A DNA stretch of 60,015 nt from Pseudomonas sp. UBA5706 (GTDB lineage: Bacteria > Pseudomonadota > Gammaproteobacteria > Pseudomonadales > Pseudomonadaceae): contig NZ_DIHC01000054.1 in the NCBI RefSeq assembly GCF_002419965.1, positions 1 to 60,015 on the forward strand. Direction: 5' to 3'. The position numbers and the translations under genes were made by a program. Within the stretch, counting starts at the first letter, position 1. The number at the start of each line of letters is the position of its first letter. The notes beneath the pieces were generated by a model. That model was not told the DNA's origin, made no database searches, and saw nothing but the letters and a program-made list of their open reading frames with translations. Below are positions 35,690-45,709 of the stretch, piece after piece.

Positions 35690-36504
35690 ATTACGCCCCA
35701 GTCTTTGGCAGCCCACAGCAGGAGGGCAAATACAGGAATCGCGGCGGTGAGGCTGTCGATGCGATCCAGCACCCCGCCATGCCCGGGCAGCAGATTACTG
35801 CTGTCCTTGACTCCGGATTTGCGCTTGAACATGCTCTCGGTGAGATCGCCCACGACGGAGATCAGCACTACGACCGCTGCTCCCACCAGAGCGAACAGGA
35901 TTTCAGCCGCCGCCCAGCTCCGATACAAGCCGACCGCCAGGGTGATCAGCAGACACGCAACCAGGCCGCCGTACAAACCTTCCCAGCTTTTCCCGGGGCT
36001 GACTTTAGGCGCCAGCTTGCGCTTACCAAATGCCTTGCCGGAAAAATAGGCCCCAATGTCTGCGCCCCACACCAGCACCATCACCGAGAGAATCAGCCAG
36101 TTGCCCATGGGCTCAAGCTTGATGAGTACAAGGCCTTGCCAGGCGGGAAGCAAAATAAGAAGACCAATGACCAACTTGCAGAGCACGCTGGACCAGTGCT
36201 CGCTTGACTCCGGATAGGTCAAAACCAGCCAGGTCGCCGCGATCCACCAGATCAGCGCCGCCACCAGAATCCACGGCGCCAGCCCGGGCAGCACGTACAG
36301 CGCAAAGAGCAGCACAGCCACCACCACCGCGTACCCCATGCGAACTGACTGAGTTTCGAAACCGGCCAGACGTGCCCACTCCCAGGCGCCCAGCACCACC
36401 ACGGCGCCGATGAACAGCGCAAAGCTGCCGCCTTCGAGCAGAAAGAAGCCACACAGCGCCAGCGGCGCGAGAATTAACGCGGTAATGATTCGTTGTTTGA
36501 GCAT
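35686..36504 (-). CDS. cdsA: Phosphatidate cytidylyltransferase CdsA
   Basis: Makes CDP-diacylglycerol from CTP and phosphatidic acid, the branch-point of phospholipid synthesis. The 272 residues are a polytopic membrane protein with about eight hydrophobic segments and the C-terminal signature SMFKRKSGVKDSSNLLPGHG then GVLDRIDS. It is linked to uppS by a TAATG overlap and to dxr by GTGA. Confidence 0.96.
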   Translation of the reverse strand: MLKQRIITALILAPLALCGFFLLEGGSFALFIGAVVVLGAWEWARLAGFETQSVRMGYAVVVAVLLFALYVLPGLAPWILVAALIWWIAATWLVLTYPESSEHWSSVLCKLVIGLLILLPAWQGLVLIKLEPMGNWLILSVMVLVWGADIGAYFSGKAFGKRKLAPKVSPGKSWEGLYGGLVACLLITLAVGLYRSWAAAEILFALVGAAVVVLISVVGDLTESMFKRKSGVKDSSNLLPGHGGVLDRIDSLTAAIPVFALLLWAAKDWGVM

Positions 36505-37259
36505 TAAGCACGGGCTCCAGCTTCTACCTGCTCGCTGGTTTTCCCGAAGCGGCGTTGGCGCGAAGCAAAATCAGCCAGCGCATGGCGCATGGCATCGTGT
36601 TTGAAGTCCGGCCAAAACAGGTCGGAGAAGTACAGCTCGGCATACGCCAGCTGCCAAAGCAGGAAGTTGCTGATGCGATGCTCGCCTCCGGTACGAATGC
36701 ACAAATCCGGAAGCGGCAGGTCGCCGGTTGCCAGACACGTCTGCAACAGCTCCGGCGTAATGTCCTCCGGACGCAGATGCCCGGCTTGAACTTCACGCGC
36801 CAGGCGCTGTGCGGCTTGAGCGATATCCCACTGGCCGCCATAATTGGCAGCGATTTGCAGGACAAAGCGGGTATTGCCGGCAGTTCGGGCTTCGGCCTCG
36901 CGAATAGCCGCCTGAAGCTCGGGATGGAAACGCGAACGGTCGCCGATGATGCGCAGGCTGATGCCGTTCTCGTTCAGACGCTTGGTCTCACGCCGAAGAG
37001 CGGTAAAGAACAGCTCCATGAGCGCGCCCACCTCGTCGGCCGGACGCTGCCAGTTCTCACTGGAGAAGGCGAACAGCGTCAAGACCTCGACCTTGGCTTC
37101 GGCACACACTTCGATAACCGCCCGGACAGCGTCCACGCCAGCCTTATGACCCGCCACGCCGGGCAACAGACGCTTTTTGGCCCAGCGATTGTTCCCATCC
37201 ATGATGATCGCGACATGACGCGGCACCGACGACGGCACTGCCAGCTTTGTCTTTTCCAT
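36504..37259 (-). CDS. uppS: Undecaprenyl diphosphate synthase
   Basis: Extends farnesyl diphosphate with eight isoprene units to make the C55 carrier for peptidoglycan and O-antigen. The 251 residues include the catalytic Asp21 in IIMDGNNRWAKKR, LTLFAFSSENWQRP and the C-terminal RTGGEHRISNFLLWQLAYAE. Also named ispU. Confidence 0.97.
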   Translation of the reverse strand: MEKTKLAVPSSVPRHVAIIMDGNNRWAKKRLLPGVAGHKAGVDAVRAVIEVCAEAKVEVLTLFAFSSENWQRPADEVGALMELFFTALRRETKRLNENGISLRIIGDRSRFHPELQAAIREAEARTAGNTRFVLQIAANYGGQWDIAQAAQRLAREVQAGHLRPEDITPELLQTCLATGDLPLPDLCIRTGGEHRISNFLLWQLAYAELYFSDLFWPDFKHDAMRHALADFASRQRRFGKTSEQVEAGARA

Positions 37260-37275
37260 GAAAGCTTCCTGACCC

Positions 37276-37833
37276 TTATACGGCCATCAGGTCTTTTTCT
37301 TTCTCTTCCGTGGCTTTTGTGATCTGAGCCTCGAAATCCTTGATCAGCTTGTCGATCTCAGTCGTGCCACGACGCTCTTCGTCTTCGCTGATTTCCTTGT
37401 CCTTGACCAGTTTCTTCAGATCGCCCAACGCATCACGACGAATGTTGCGCACGGCAACGCGAGCATCCTCGGCCGCGGCGCGTGCCTGTTTGGTGAAGCC
37501 CTTGCGAGTTTCTTCGGTCAGGGCCGGCATGGAGATCAACAGCAACTCGCCAAGGTTGGTCGGGTTGAGGTTCAAGCCTGCGCTCTGGATCGCCTTGTCG
37601 ACCGCCGCGAGCATGTTGCGCTCAAACGCCACGACCTGCAGGGTACGGGAATCTTTAACCGTGACGTTGGCAACACCGCTCAAGGGGGTATCGGCACCGT
37701 AGTACGGGACCATCACGCTGCCCAGAATGCTAGGGTGGGCCTTGCCAGTACGAATCTGACCAAAAGCATGGCTCAGGGACTCGATGGTTTTCTGCATGCG
37801 CTCTTGAGCGTCTTTTTTGATTTCGTTGATCAT
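37276..37833 (-). CDS. frr: Ribosome recycling factor
   Basis: Splits the post-termination ribosome with EF-G. The 185 residues form the three-helix bundle (MINEIKKDAQERMQKTIESL...) with the hinge and alpha/beta domain II (about 31-105), including PYYGADTPLSGVANV. It overlaps pyrH by ATGA. Confidence 0.98.
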   Translation of the reverse strand: MINEIKKDAQERMQKTIESLSHAFGQIRTGKAHPSILGSVMVPYYGADTPLSGVANVTVKDSRTLQVVAFERNMLAAVDKAIQSAGLNLNPTNLGELLLISMPALTEETRKGFTKQARAAAEDARVAVRNIRRDALGDLKKLVKDKEISEDEERRGTTEIDKLIKDFEAQITKATEEKEKDLMAV

Positions 37834-38573
37834 TGCTCGCCTTCCTCGATCAAAGTTCCTTCCGCGCCGCCATGCACGATATTCAGCAGGGCACCGGGTT
37901 TGTTCATATTAAAAACACGCAGCGGCATCTTGTGGTCACGACACAGGCAGATAGCGGTCAGATCCATTACGCCCAGCTTGCGATCCAGTACTTCATCGTA
38001 AGTCAGATGATCGAACTTCTCGGCATGCGGGTCCTTGAATGGATCGGCAGTGTACACACCATCGACCTTGGTTGCCTTCAGCACGACATCGGCGTCGATT
38101 TCGATCGCACGCAAGCAGGCGGCCGAATCGGTGGTGAAGAACGGATTGCCAGTACCTGCCGCGAAAATCACGACTTCCTTGGCATTCAGGTGACGCATCG
38201 CTTTGCGACGATCGTAGTGATCGGTCACGCCCACCATGGAAATCGCCGACATCACGATGGCCGAAATATTGGCGCGCTCCAGCGCATCACGCATTGCCAG
38301 AGCATTCATCACAGTGGCCAACATACCCATATGGTCGCCGGTGACCCGATCCATCCCGGCAGCACTAAGTGCCGCGCCGCGGAACAGGTTGCCGCCGCCG
38401 ATGACCAGGCCAACCTGAACGCCAATACCTACCAGTTGGCCTACTTCAAGCGCCATGCGATCCAGTACTTTTGGGTCGATGCCGAACTCTTCGGACCCCA
38501 TCAGGGCCTCGCCGCTAAGCTTGAGTAGAATGCGTTTATAGCGAGCTTGATAACCACTGCCCTGCTGAGCCAT
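37830..38573 (-). CDS. pyrH: UMP kinase
   Basis: Phosphorylates UMP to UDP. The 247 residues are an amino-acid-kinase fold with LKLSGEALMG, VIGGGNLFRG, DHMGMLATVMNALAM and the acceptor region AAGTGNPFFTTDSAA. The 200-base space upstream holds the tsf terminator and presumably its promoter. Confidence 0.98.
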   Translation of the reverse strand: MAQQGSGYQARYKRILLKLSGEALMGSEEFGIDPKVLDRMALEVGQLVGIGVQVGLVIGGGNLFRGAALSAAGMDRVTGDHMGMLATVMNALAMRDALERANISAIVMSAISMVGVTDHYDRRKAMRHLNAKEVVIFAAGTGNPFFTTDSAACLRAIEIDADVVLKATKVDGVYTADPFKDPHAEKFDHLTYDEVLDRKLGVMDLTAICLCRDHKMPLRVFNMNKPGALLNIVHGGAEGTLIEEGEQ

Positions 38574-38720
38574 TGCGAATCTCTCCTGCGGCGTTAAAAA
38601 AATCTTTCGAGTCTGCCAGCCGTTTTAAACCAGCGCTAACTCTAGGCTACTTCGTCAGGATTTCGCAGCCTCATGAGCCGCGCCTCCCGGAAAAACAAAT
38701 TCCTTCTGCCGTTTTGACAA

Positions 38721-38752
38721 AGAGGCTGCGCGCGTGAGCGGGCAGCCTCTTG
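38721..38752 (-). terminator. Hairpin terminator after tsf
   Basis: AAGAGGCTGC (38721-38730) and GCAGCCTCTT (38743-38752) form a perfect 10-bp stem with a 12-base loop, 21 bases beyond the tsf stop. On the minus strand the T-content after the stem is modest (TTGTC). Confidence 0.75.
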
Positions 38753-38773
38753 ATCGACAGTGGGAGGACCGTC

Positions 38774-39637
38774 TTATTGCTTGCTTGCAGCTACTTGAGC
38801 AGCGACTTCTTCAGCGAAGTTGTCCACTGGCTTCTCGATACCTTCACCGACTTTGAAGTAGGTGAAAGAAACGATTTCAGCACCGGCTTTCTTGGCCAGC
38901 TCACCGACCTTGATGTCCGGGTTCTTGACGAACGCCTGCTCAACCAGGCTGGCCTCGGCCAGGAACTTGGTGATACGACCCTGGACCATCTTCTCGGCGA
39001 TCTCGGCAGGCTTGCCCTTGATCTTGTCTTCGTTCAATTGCAGGAAGACATTCTTCTCGCGCTCGATCGCTTCAGGGGAGACGTCCGAAGGCAGCAGGAA
39101 TTCAGGGTTGCTGGCAGCAACGTGCATCGCGATGTCTTTGGCCAGTTCAGCGTCGCCGCCTTTCAAGGCTACAACAACGCCGATCTTGTTGCCGTGCAAG
39201 TAAGAACCCAGCACGTCGCCTTCAATGCGAGCCAGACGACGAATGTTGACGTTCTCGCCTACCTTGGCAACCAGCGCAGTGCGCTCGACTTCCTGAGCCT
39301 CGATCAGCGGAGCGGCGTCAGTCAGTTTGTCAGCAAACGCTTTTTCAACGCTGCTGGCGACAAAGCTCTTGAAGTCGTCCTGCAGAGCCAGGAAGTCGGT
39401 CTGCGAGTTGACTTCGATCAAGACTGCGGCTTTACCGTCATCCTTGATGGCGATAGCACCTTCAGCGGCAACGTTGCCTGCTTTCTTGGCGGCTTTGATT
39501 GCGCCCGATGCACGCATATCGTCGATGGCTTTTTCGATGTCGCCGCCAGCCTTGGTCAAGGCCTTTTTGCAATCCATCATGCCTTCGCCGGTACGCTCGC
39601 GCAGTTCTTTGACCAACGCTGCAGTAATCTCTGCCAT
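38774..39637 (-). CDS. tsf: Elongation factor Ts
   Basis: Nucleotide-exchange factor for EF-Tu. The 287 residues begin with the UBA-like N-terminal domain (TAALVKELRERTGEGMMDCK) and continue with SQTDFLA and the two subdomains of the core. It lies downstream of rpsB, as almost always, with a hairpin attenuator in the 184-base gap. Confidence 0.98.
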   Translation of the reverse strand: MAEITAALVKELRERTGEGMMDCKKALTKAGGDIEKAIDDMRASGAIKAAKKAGNVAAEGAIAIKDDGKAAVLIEVNSQTDFLALQDDFKSFVASSVEKAFADKLTDAAPLIEAQEVERTALVAKVGENVNIRRLARIEGDVLGSYLHGNKIGVVVALKGGDAELAKDIAMHVAASNPEFLLPSDVSPEAIEREKNVFLQLNEDKIKGKPAEIAEKMVQGRITKFLAEASLVEQAFVKNPDIKVGELAKKAGAEIVSFTYFKVGEGIEKPVDNFAEEVAAQVAASKQ

Positions 39638-39765
39638 TTCAAAATCCTCTTGGATAGGTCTTCAACCATTCCACCCGCCGGGCGGGCGTTCAAATTCTTG
39701 AAACCATGGTGGCAGCTGCGCATGACGATAGGTCCATGGCAATGCCAGATGGTTTTCGAGGTGGC

Positions 39766-39790
39766 AAAAAGGGGGCCAAGCCCCCTTTTT
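39766..39790 (-). terminator. rpsB-tsf intercistronic terminator/attenuator
   Basis: AAAAAGGGGGC (39766-39776) and GCCCCCTTTTT (39780-39790) form an 11-bp perfect stem with loop CAA and T-runs on the outer side in either direction. It lies 32 bases after the rpsB stop. A partial terminator here would set the ratio of S2 to EF-Ts, as known for E. coli. Confidence 0.85.
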
Positions 39791-39821
39791 GCGTACTGAG
39801 TAAACGCTAGGCGTTTGCTAC

Positions 39822-40562
39822 TCAGCCTTCAACAGCTGCTGCTGGAGCTTCTTCAACGTAAACGTCGGTGCCGCCAGCGACATTGTTGCGACCACGGATA
39901 ACAGCGTCAGCCATCGAACCCATGTACAGCTGGATGGCGCGGATGGCGTCGTCGTTACCTGGGATGATGTAGTCAACGCCTTCCGGGCTGCTGTTGGTGT
40001 CGACTACGCCGATGACCGGGATACCCAGCTTGTTGGCTTCGGTGATCGCGATGCGCTCGTGGTCAACGTCGATGACGAACAGTGCGTCTGGCAGACCGCC
40101 CATGTCCTTGATACCACCCAGGCTACGATCCAGCTTTTCCAGATCGCGAGTACGCATCAGCGCCTCTTTCTTGGTCAGCTTGGCGAAAGTACCGTCTTCA
40201 GCCTGAACTTCCAGCTCGCGCAGACGCTTGATGGAGGCACGGATGGTTTTGAAGTTGGTCAGCATGCCGCCCAACCAGCGGTGATCGACGTACGGCGAAC
40301 CGCAACGTGCTGCTTCTTCAGCAACGATCTTGCCAGCGGAACGCTTGGTGCCGACGAACAGAATCTTGTTTTTGCCTTGGGCCAGACGCTCAACGAAAGT
40401 CAGTGCTTCGTTGAACATAGGCAGGGTTTTTTCAAGGTTGATAATGTGAATCTTGTTACGCGCGCCGAAAATGTACTTACCCATTTTCGGATTCCAGTAA
40501 CGGGTTTGGTGACCGAAGTGCACACCGGCCTTCAGCATATCGCGCATGTTGACTTGGGACAT
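39822..40562 (-). CDS. rpsB: Small ribosomal subunit protein uS2
   Basis: Ribosomal protein S2 of the 30S subunit. The 246 residues begin SQVNMRDMLKAGVHFGHQTRYWNPKM, with the S2 signatures (given here only in part) FVGTKRSAGKIV and RWLGGMLTNFKT. AAGGAACTATC precedes the ATG. It is divergent from map and starts the rpsB-tsf transcript. Confidence 0.98.
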   Translation of the reverse strand: MSQVNMRDMLKAGVHFGHQTRYWNPKMGKYIFGARNKIHIINLEKTLPMFNEALTFVERLAQGKNKILFVGTKRSAGKIVAEEAARCGSPYVDHRWLGGMLTNFKTIRASIKRLRELEVQAEDGTFAKLTKKEALMRTRDLEKLDRSLGGIKDMGGLPDALFVIDVDHERIAITEANKLGIPVIGVVDTNSSPEGVDYIIPGNDDAIRAIQLYMGSMADAVIRGRNNVAGGTDVYVEEAPAAAVEG

Positions 40563-40899
40563 GATAGTTCCTTGATAAGTCGGGTTAGGCCTCCACGTAT
40601 CCCAATGACCAACCAGCGGCTTGAACCGAAGGCACCCAGGTCATCGTGTCGACACGTGTGTGGGTTTGGGCTTTCAGGGCGCACCCCGTAAAGCGGCGCA
40701 TTTTATATCACAAAGTTTTGGATAACGGAACTGCAAACAAGATCCTGTTTTTCGATGCTTTTGCCGCTCCAGCGCGCCGTGCAGCACACGCTGTCGGCTT
40801 CCTATGGGGCGAAGCGATGATAACCCGCCCGGCGGCGGTCTGGTAGAATCGCATTTTTCCGTGTTTAGCTGCGGCCCCGCCGCGCCGAGAGAGCCTTGT
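40563..40899. promoter_or_regulatory. Divergent promoter and leader region between rpsB and map
   Basis: No gene is seen in these 337 bases. On the minus strand a TATAAA (plus 40702-40707) in the only AT-rich patch is a plausible -10 for rpsB; it would leave a leader of about 130 bases, enough for S2 autoregulation. On the plus strand TAGAAT at about 40845 is a plausible -10 for map. I could not match good -35 boxes to either, so both are tentative. Confidence 0.45.
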
Positions 40900-41682
40900 A
40901 TGACCGTTACCATCAAAACCCCTGAAGACATCGAAAAGATGCGTGTCGCCGGTCGCCTGGCCGCGGACGTACTGGAAATGATCGGGGCGTACGTCAAGCC
41001 CGGCGTCACCACCGACGAACTGGACCGCATTTGTCATGACTACATCGTCAACGAACAGAAGGCCATCCCTGCCCCGCTGAACTACAAGGGCTTCCCTAAA
41101 TCGATCTGCACCTCCATCAACCACGTTGTCTGCCACGGCATTCCGAACGAGAAGCCACTGAAGGAAGGCGACGTGTTGAACATAGACGTTACCGTCATCA
41201 AGGATGGCTACCACGGCGATACCAGCAAGATGTTCCATGTGGGAAAGGTGCCGGAGTGGGCTGAACGGCTGTCGAAGATCACCCAGGAGTGCCTGTATAA
41301 AGGCATCGAACTGGTCAAGCCCGGTACGCACCTGGGCGATATCGGCGAGGTGATCCAGAAGCACGCCGAGAAAAACGGCTTTTCGGTGGTCAGGGAATAC
41401 TGCGGCCATGGCATCGGCAAAGTGTTCCACGAAGAGCCGCAGGTCTTGCACTACGGCAAGACTGGCACCGGCATCGAGCTCAAGGAAGGCATGACCTTCA
41501 CCATTGAACCGATGATCAACCAAGGCAAGGCCGACACGCGTCTATTGGGCGATGGTTGGACGGCCATCACCAAGGACCGCAAACTCTCGGCGCAGTGGGA
41601 GCACACCATCCTGGTCACCGCCACCGGTTACGAGATCTTCACCTTGCGCAGCGACGACACCATTGCCCGCACATCGGCCTGA
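40900..41682 (+). CDS. map: Methionine aminopeptidase type I
   Basis: Removes the N-terminal methionine from new proteins. The ATG at 40900 gives the usual 260 residues (MTVTIKTPEDIEKMRVAG). The pita-bread fold has the metal ligands Asp in LNIDVTVIKDG and DTSKMFH, His in GHGIGKVFHEEP, Glu in FTIEPM and Glu in QWEHTILVT. glnD follows after 47 bases. Confidence 0.97.
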   Translation: MTVTIKTPEDIEKMRVAGRLAADVLEMIGAYVKPGVTTDELDRICHDYIVNEQKAIPAPLNYKGFPKSICTSINHVVCHGIPNEKPLKEGDVLNIDVTVIKDGYHGDTSKMFHVGKVPEWAERLSKITQECLYKGIELVKPGTHLGDIGEVIQKHAEKNGFSVVREYCGHGIGKVFHEEPQVLHYGKTGTGIELKEGMTFTIEPMINQGKADTRLLGDGWTAITKDRKLSAQWEHTILVTATGYEIFTLRSDDTIARTSA

Positions 41683-41729
41683 TAACAACGCCGCTACCCT
41701 GCCGATATAGATAGAAGGAAAGCAGTCCC

Positions 41730-44429
41730 ATGCCGCAGGTAGATCCGGATTTGTTCGACCGTGGCCAGTTCCAGGCCGAGCTGGCATTGAAGGCGAGTCC
41801 TATCGCTGCTTTCAAGAAGGCCATTCGTCAGGCCCGTGAAGTGCTTGATGAGCGCTTCAGGTCAGGGCGTGAGATTCGTCGACTGATCGAGGACCGCGCC
41901 TGGTTTGTCGACAATATCCTGCAGCAGGCCTGGGAACAGTTTGACTGGAGCGAAGACGCCGATATCGCGTTGCTCGCGGTCGGCGGCTATGGCCGTGGCG
42001 AGCTGCACCCCTATTCCGACATCGACCTGCTGATTTTGCTGGACAGCGCCGACCACGAGGTTTTCCGCGACTCCATCGAGCGCTTCCTGACCCTTTTGTG
42101 GGACATTGGCCTTGAGGTTGGTCAGAGCGTGCGCTCGGTCGATGAATGCGCAACCGAGGCCCGCGCCGACCTGACGGTGATCACCAACCTGATGGAGAGC
42201 CGCACCATCGCCGGCCCGGAGCGTTTGCGCCAGCGCATGCTGGAAGTCACCAGCCCTGCCGAAATGTGGCCAAGCAAGGACTTCTTCCTGGCCAAGCGCG
42301 TCGAGCAGAAGGCCCGTCATCACAAGTATTTCGATACCGAGTACAACCTGGAGCCTAACGTCAAAGGCTCGCCGGGTGGTCTGCGCGATATTCAGACCAT
42401 CCTCTGGGTAGCTCGTCGTCAATACGGCACGCTGAACCTGCATGCGTTGGCCGATCAGGGTTTTCTGCTGGAAAGCGAGAACGCACTGCTCGCCTCTTCA
42501 CAGGAGTTTCTGTGGAAAGTGCGCTATGCCCTGCACATGCTTGCCGGTCGCTCCGAGGACCGCTTGCTGTTCGATTACCAGACCGGCATCGCCCGACTTC
42601 TGGGGTATCAGGACAGCGATGCGAAACTGGCCATCGAGCGCTTCATGCAGAAGTATTACCGGGTAGTCATGAGCATTGCCCAGTTGAGCGACTTGATCAT
42701 CCAGCACTTCGAGGAAGTGATCCTTTCGGACGACGAAAATACCGTCACCGAATCGATCAACTCACGTTTCCAGCTGCATGACGGCTATATCGAGGCGACT
42801 CAGCCGAATGTCTTCACGCGCACGCCGTTCGCGATGCTGGAGATTTTCGTGCTGATGGCGCAACAGCCGGAAATCAAGGGTGTACGTGCCGATACCATTC
42901 GCCTGCTGCGCGAACACCGGCATCTGATCAACGACGATTTCCGCCACGATATTCGCAACACCAGCCTGTTCATCGAGCTGTTCAAATGTGAGATCGGCAT
43001 CCATCGCAACCTGCGCCGAATGAACCGCTACGGCATACTCGGCCTTTACCTGCCGGAGTTCGGGCATATCGTCGGGCAGATGCAGCATGATTTGTTCCAC
43101 ATCTATACGGTTGACGCTCACACCCTGAACCTGATCAAGCACCTGCGTAAGCTTCAGTACACTCAGGTGTCAGAAAAATTTCCGCTAGCCAGCAAGCTCA
43201 TGGGCAAGCTGCCCAAACCCGAACTGATCTATCTGGCCGGTCTTTACCACGATATCGGCAAAGGGCGCGGCGGCGACCACTCGGAGCTGGGCGCCGCCGA
43301 TGCCCAGGCATTCGGCATTCGTCATCATTTGCCGAACTGGGACACTCAACTGATCGTCTGGCTGGTACAAAACCATCTGGTGATGTCTACCACAGCCCAG
43401 CGCAAGGACCTGTCCGACCCACAGGTAATCCACGATTTCGCCCAGTTCGTCGGCGACGAGGTGCATCTGGATTACCTGTATGTGCTAACCGTGGCCGACA
43501 TCAACGCCACCAACCCAACCCTATGGAATTCCTGGCGCGCCAGCCTGTTACGCCAGCTCTACACGGAAACCAAGCGTGCGCTCAAACGCGGTCTGGAAAA
43601 CCCGGTGGACCGCGAAGAACAGATCCGCCGCACGCAAAGCGCGGCGCTGGATATTCTGGTGCGCAATGGCACCGATCCGGACGATGTCGAGCAGCTCTGG
43701 TCGCAACTGGGTGATGACTACTTCCTGCGGCACACGGCTGGCGACGTCGCATGGCACAGTGACGCCATCCTGCGGCAGCCGGCCGATGGCGGGCCGCTGG
43801 TACTGATCAACGAAACCACGCAGCGCGAGTTCGAAGGCGGCACGCAGATCTTCATTTACGCGCCAGACCAGCATGACTTTTTCGCCGTGACCGTTGCGGC
43901 GATGGACCAGTTGAACCTGAACATTCATGACGCACGGGTCATCACCTCGACCAGTCAGTTCACCCTCGACACCTATATCGTGCTCGACAGTGACGGCGGC
44001 TCGATTGGCGAAAACCCGGAGCGCATCAAGGCCATTCGCGACGGACTGACCGAAGCCCTGCGCAATCCGGACGACTACCCGACGATCATCAAGCGTCGGG
44101 TGCCGCGCCAGCTCAAGCACTTCGCCTTCGCGCCGGTGGTGACCATTTCCAACGACGCCCAACGCCCGGTCACGCTGCTCGAACTCAGCGCGCCGGACCG
44201 TCCGGGGTTGCTGGCCCGCATCGGCAAGATCTTTCTGGAGTTCGACCTGTCGCTGCAGAACGCCAAGATCGCCACCCTCGGCGAGCGCGTGGAAGACGTG
44301 TTCTTCCTGACCGACGAGAACAATCAGCCGCTGTCCGACCCACAGCTGTGCAGGCGCTTGCAGGACGCAATCGTTGAGCAACTCAGCGTCAACGCAGAGC
44401 CTGCGAGCGAACTGCGCATCAGCATTTGA
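41730..44429 (+). CDS. glnD: Bifunctional uridylyltransferase/uridylyl-removing enzyme GlnD
   Basis: Senses glutamine and modifies or demodifies PII proteins to set nitrogen control. The 899 residues have a nucleotidyltransferase domain with GGYGRGELHPYSDIDLLIL (near 85-105), a PII-uridylyltransferase linker, an HD hydrolase domain with LYHDIGKGRGGDHSELGA (near 505), and two C-terminal ACT domains (about 700-780 and 810-890) that bind glutamine. AGAAGGAAA precedes the ATG. Confidence 0.97.
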   Translation: MPQVDPDLFDRGQFQAELALKASPIAAFKKAIRQAREVLDERFRSGREIRRLIEDRAWFVDNILQQAWEQFDWSEDADIALLAVGGYGRGELHPYSDIDLLILLDSADHEVFRDSIERFLTLLWDIGLEVGQSVRSVDECATEARADLTVITNLMESRTIAGPERLRQRMLEVTSPAEMWPSKDFFLAKRVEQKARHHKYFDTEYNLEPNVKGSPGGLRDIQTILWVARRQYGTLNLHALADQGFLLESENALLASSQEFLWKVRYALHMLAGRSEDRLLFDYQTGIARLLGYQDSDAKLAIERFMQKYYRVVMSIAQLSDLIIQHFEEVILSDDENTVTESINSRFQLHDGYIEATQPNVFTRTPFAMLEIFVLMAQQPEIKGVRADTIRLLREHRHLINDDFRHDIRNTSLFIELFKCEIGIHRNLRRMNRYGILGLYLPEFGHIVGQMQHDLFHIYTVDAHTLNLIKHLRKLQYTQVSEKFPLASKLMGKLPKPELIYLAGLYHDIGKGRGGDHSELGAADAQAFGIRHHLPNWDTQLIVWLVQNHLVMSTTAQRKDLSDPQVIHDFAQFVGDEVHLDYLYVLTVADINATNPTLWNSWRASLLRQLYTETKRALKRGLENPVDREEQIRRTQSAALDILVRNGTDPDDVEQLWSQLGDDYFLRHTAGDVAWHSDAILRQPADGGPLVLINETTQREFEGGTQIFIYAPDQHDFFAVTVAAMDQLNLNIHDARVITSTSQFTLDTYIVLDSDGGSIGENPERIKAIRDGLTEALRNPDDYPTIIKRRVPRQLKHFAFAPVVTISNDAQRPVTLLELSAPDRPGLLARIGKIFLEFDLSLQNAKIATLGERVEDVFFLTDENNQPLSDPQLCRRLQDAIVEQLSVNAEPASELRISI

Positions 44430-44503
44430 ATCGACACCAGCACGCTATTCAATGGCGCCTGAACCCGTGCGGAAGGCGCCCCGTTCCTTGAGACCGATTG
44501 CCC

Positions 44504-45709
44504 ATGAACAACGCTCTGCAACAGCTTCAGCCTTACCCGTTCGAAAAGCTTCGCGCCCTGCTCGCCGGTGTTACACCCAAACCGGACAAACGCCCGATTG
44601 CCCTGTCCATCGGCGAGCCCAAGCACCAATCGCCAGCATTCGTTGCCAAAGCCCTGGCTGATAACCTGGATCAGATGGCGGTCTATCCGACCACCGCAGG
44701 CATCCCGGCATTGCGTGAGGCCATCACCCAATGGTGCGAACGCCGTTTCAGCGTTCCACACGGCTGGCTGGACGCGAGCAAGCATGTGCTCCCGGTCAAC
44801 GGCACTCGGGAAGCGCTGTTCGCCTTCACTCAAACCGTGGTCAATCGTAGCGATGACGCGCTGGTGGTCAGTCCGAACCCTTTTTATCAGATCTACGAAG
44901 GCGCAGCGTTTCTCGCTGGCGCCAAACCGCACTATCTGCCTTGCCTGGCGGAGCACGGATTCAATCCGGATTTCGATGCCGTACCTGCCGACATCTGGAA
45001 ACGCTGCCAGATTCTGTTCCTCTGCTCGCCGGGCAACCCGACTGGCGCGCTGATCCCGCTGCAAACCTTGAAAAAGCTCATCGCCCTGGCGGACGAGTAC
45101 GATTTCGTGATCGCTGCAGATGAATGCTACAGCGAGCTGTATTTCGACGAAGACACGCCACCGCCGGGCTTGCTGACCGCTTGCGCCGAGCTGGGCCGCG
45201 AGGACTTCAAGCGCTGTGTGGTATTTCACAGCCTGTCCAAGCGCTCCAACCTGCCTGGCCTACGCTCGGGCTTCGTCGCCGGTGACGCCGATATCCTCAA
45301 GGGCTTCCTGCTCTATCGCACCTATCACGGTTGCGCCATGCCGGTTCAGACCCAACTGGCCAGCATCGCAGCATGGGGCGACGAGGAACATGTGCGCGCC
45401 AACCGCGATTTGTACCGCGAGAAATATGACGCGGTGCTGAGCATCCTGTCTCCGGTAATGGATGTGCAGCGCCCGGACGGCAGTTTTTATCTATGGCCCA
45501 ACGTCGGAGGCGACGATGCGCAGTTTTGCCGCGATCTGTTCGAAGCCGAACACGTGACGGTGGTACCGGGCTCGTATCTGTCAAGGGAAGTCGATGGGTT
45601 CAACCCGGGCGCAGGACGGGTGCGGATGGCACTGGTTGCTCCGCTGGCAGAATGCGTCGAAGCGGCGCAGCGGATTCGCGAATTCATCACCCGGCGCCAC
45701 TCGGCGTAA
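44504..45709 (+). CDS. dapC: Succinyldiaminopimelate transaminase
   Basis: Converts N-succinyl-2-amino-6-oxopimelate to N-succinyl-diaminopimelate in lysine and peptidoglycan synthesis. It is a fold-type I PLP aminotransferase of 401 residues, with VSPNPFYQIYEGAA, CSPGNPTGALIP and the PLP lysine in HSLSKRSNLPGLRSG. I use the ATG at 44504; a TTG two codons earlier is less likely. It shares its pathway with dapD 11 kb downstream. Confidence 0.94.
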   Translation: MNNALQQLQPYPFEKLRALLAGVTPKPDKRPIALSIGEPKHQSPAFVAKALADNLDQMAVYPTTAGIPALREAITQWCERRFSVPHGWLDASKHVLPVNGTREALFAFTQTVVNRSDDALVVSPNPFYQIYEGAAFLAGAKPHYLPCLAEHGFNPDFDAVPADIWKRCQILFLCSPGNPTGALIPLQTLKKLIALADEYDFVIAADECYSELYFDEDTPPPGLLTACAELGREDFKRCVVFHSLSKRSNLPGLRSGFVAGDADILKGFLLYRTYHGCAMPVQTQLASIAAWGDEEHVRANRDLYREKYDAVLSILSPVMDVQRPDGSFYLWPNVGGDDAQFCRDLFEAEHVTVVPGSYLSREVDGFNPGAGRVRMALVAPLAECVEAAQRIREFITRRHSA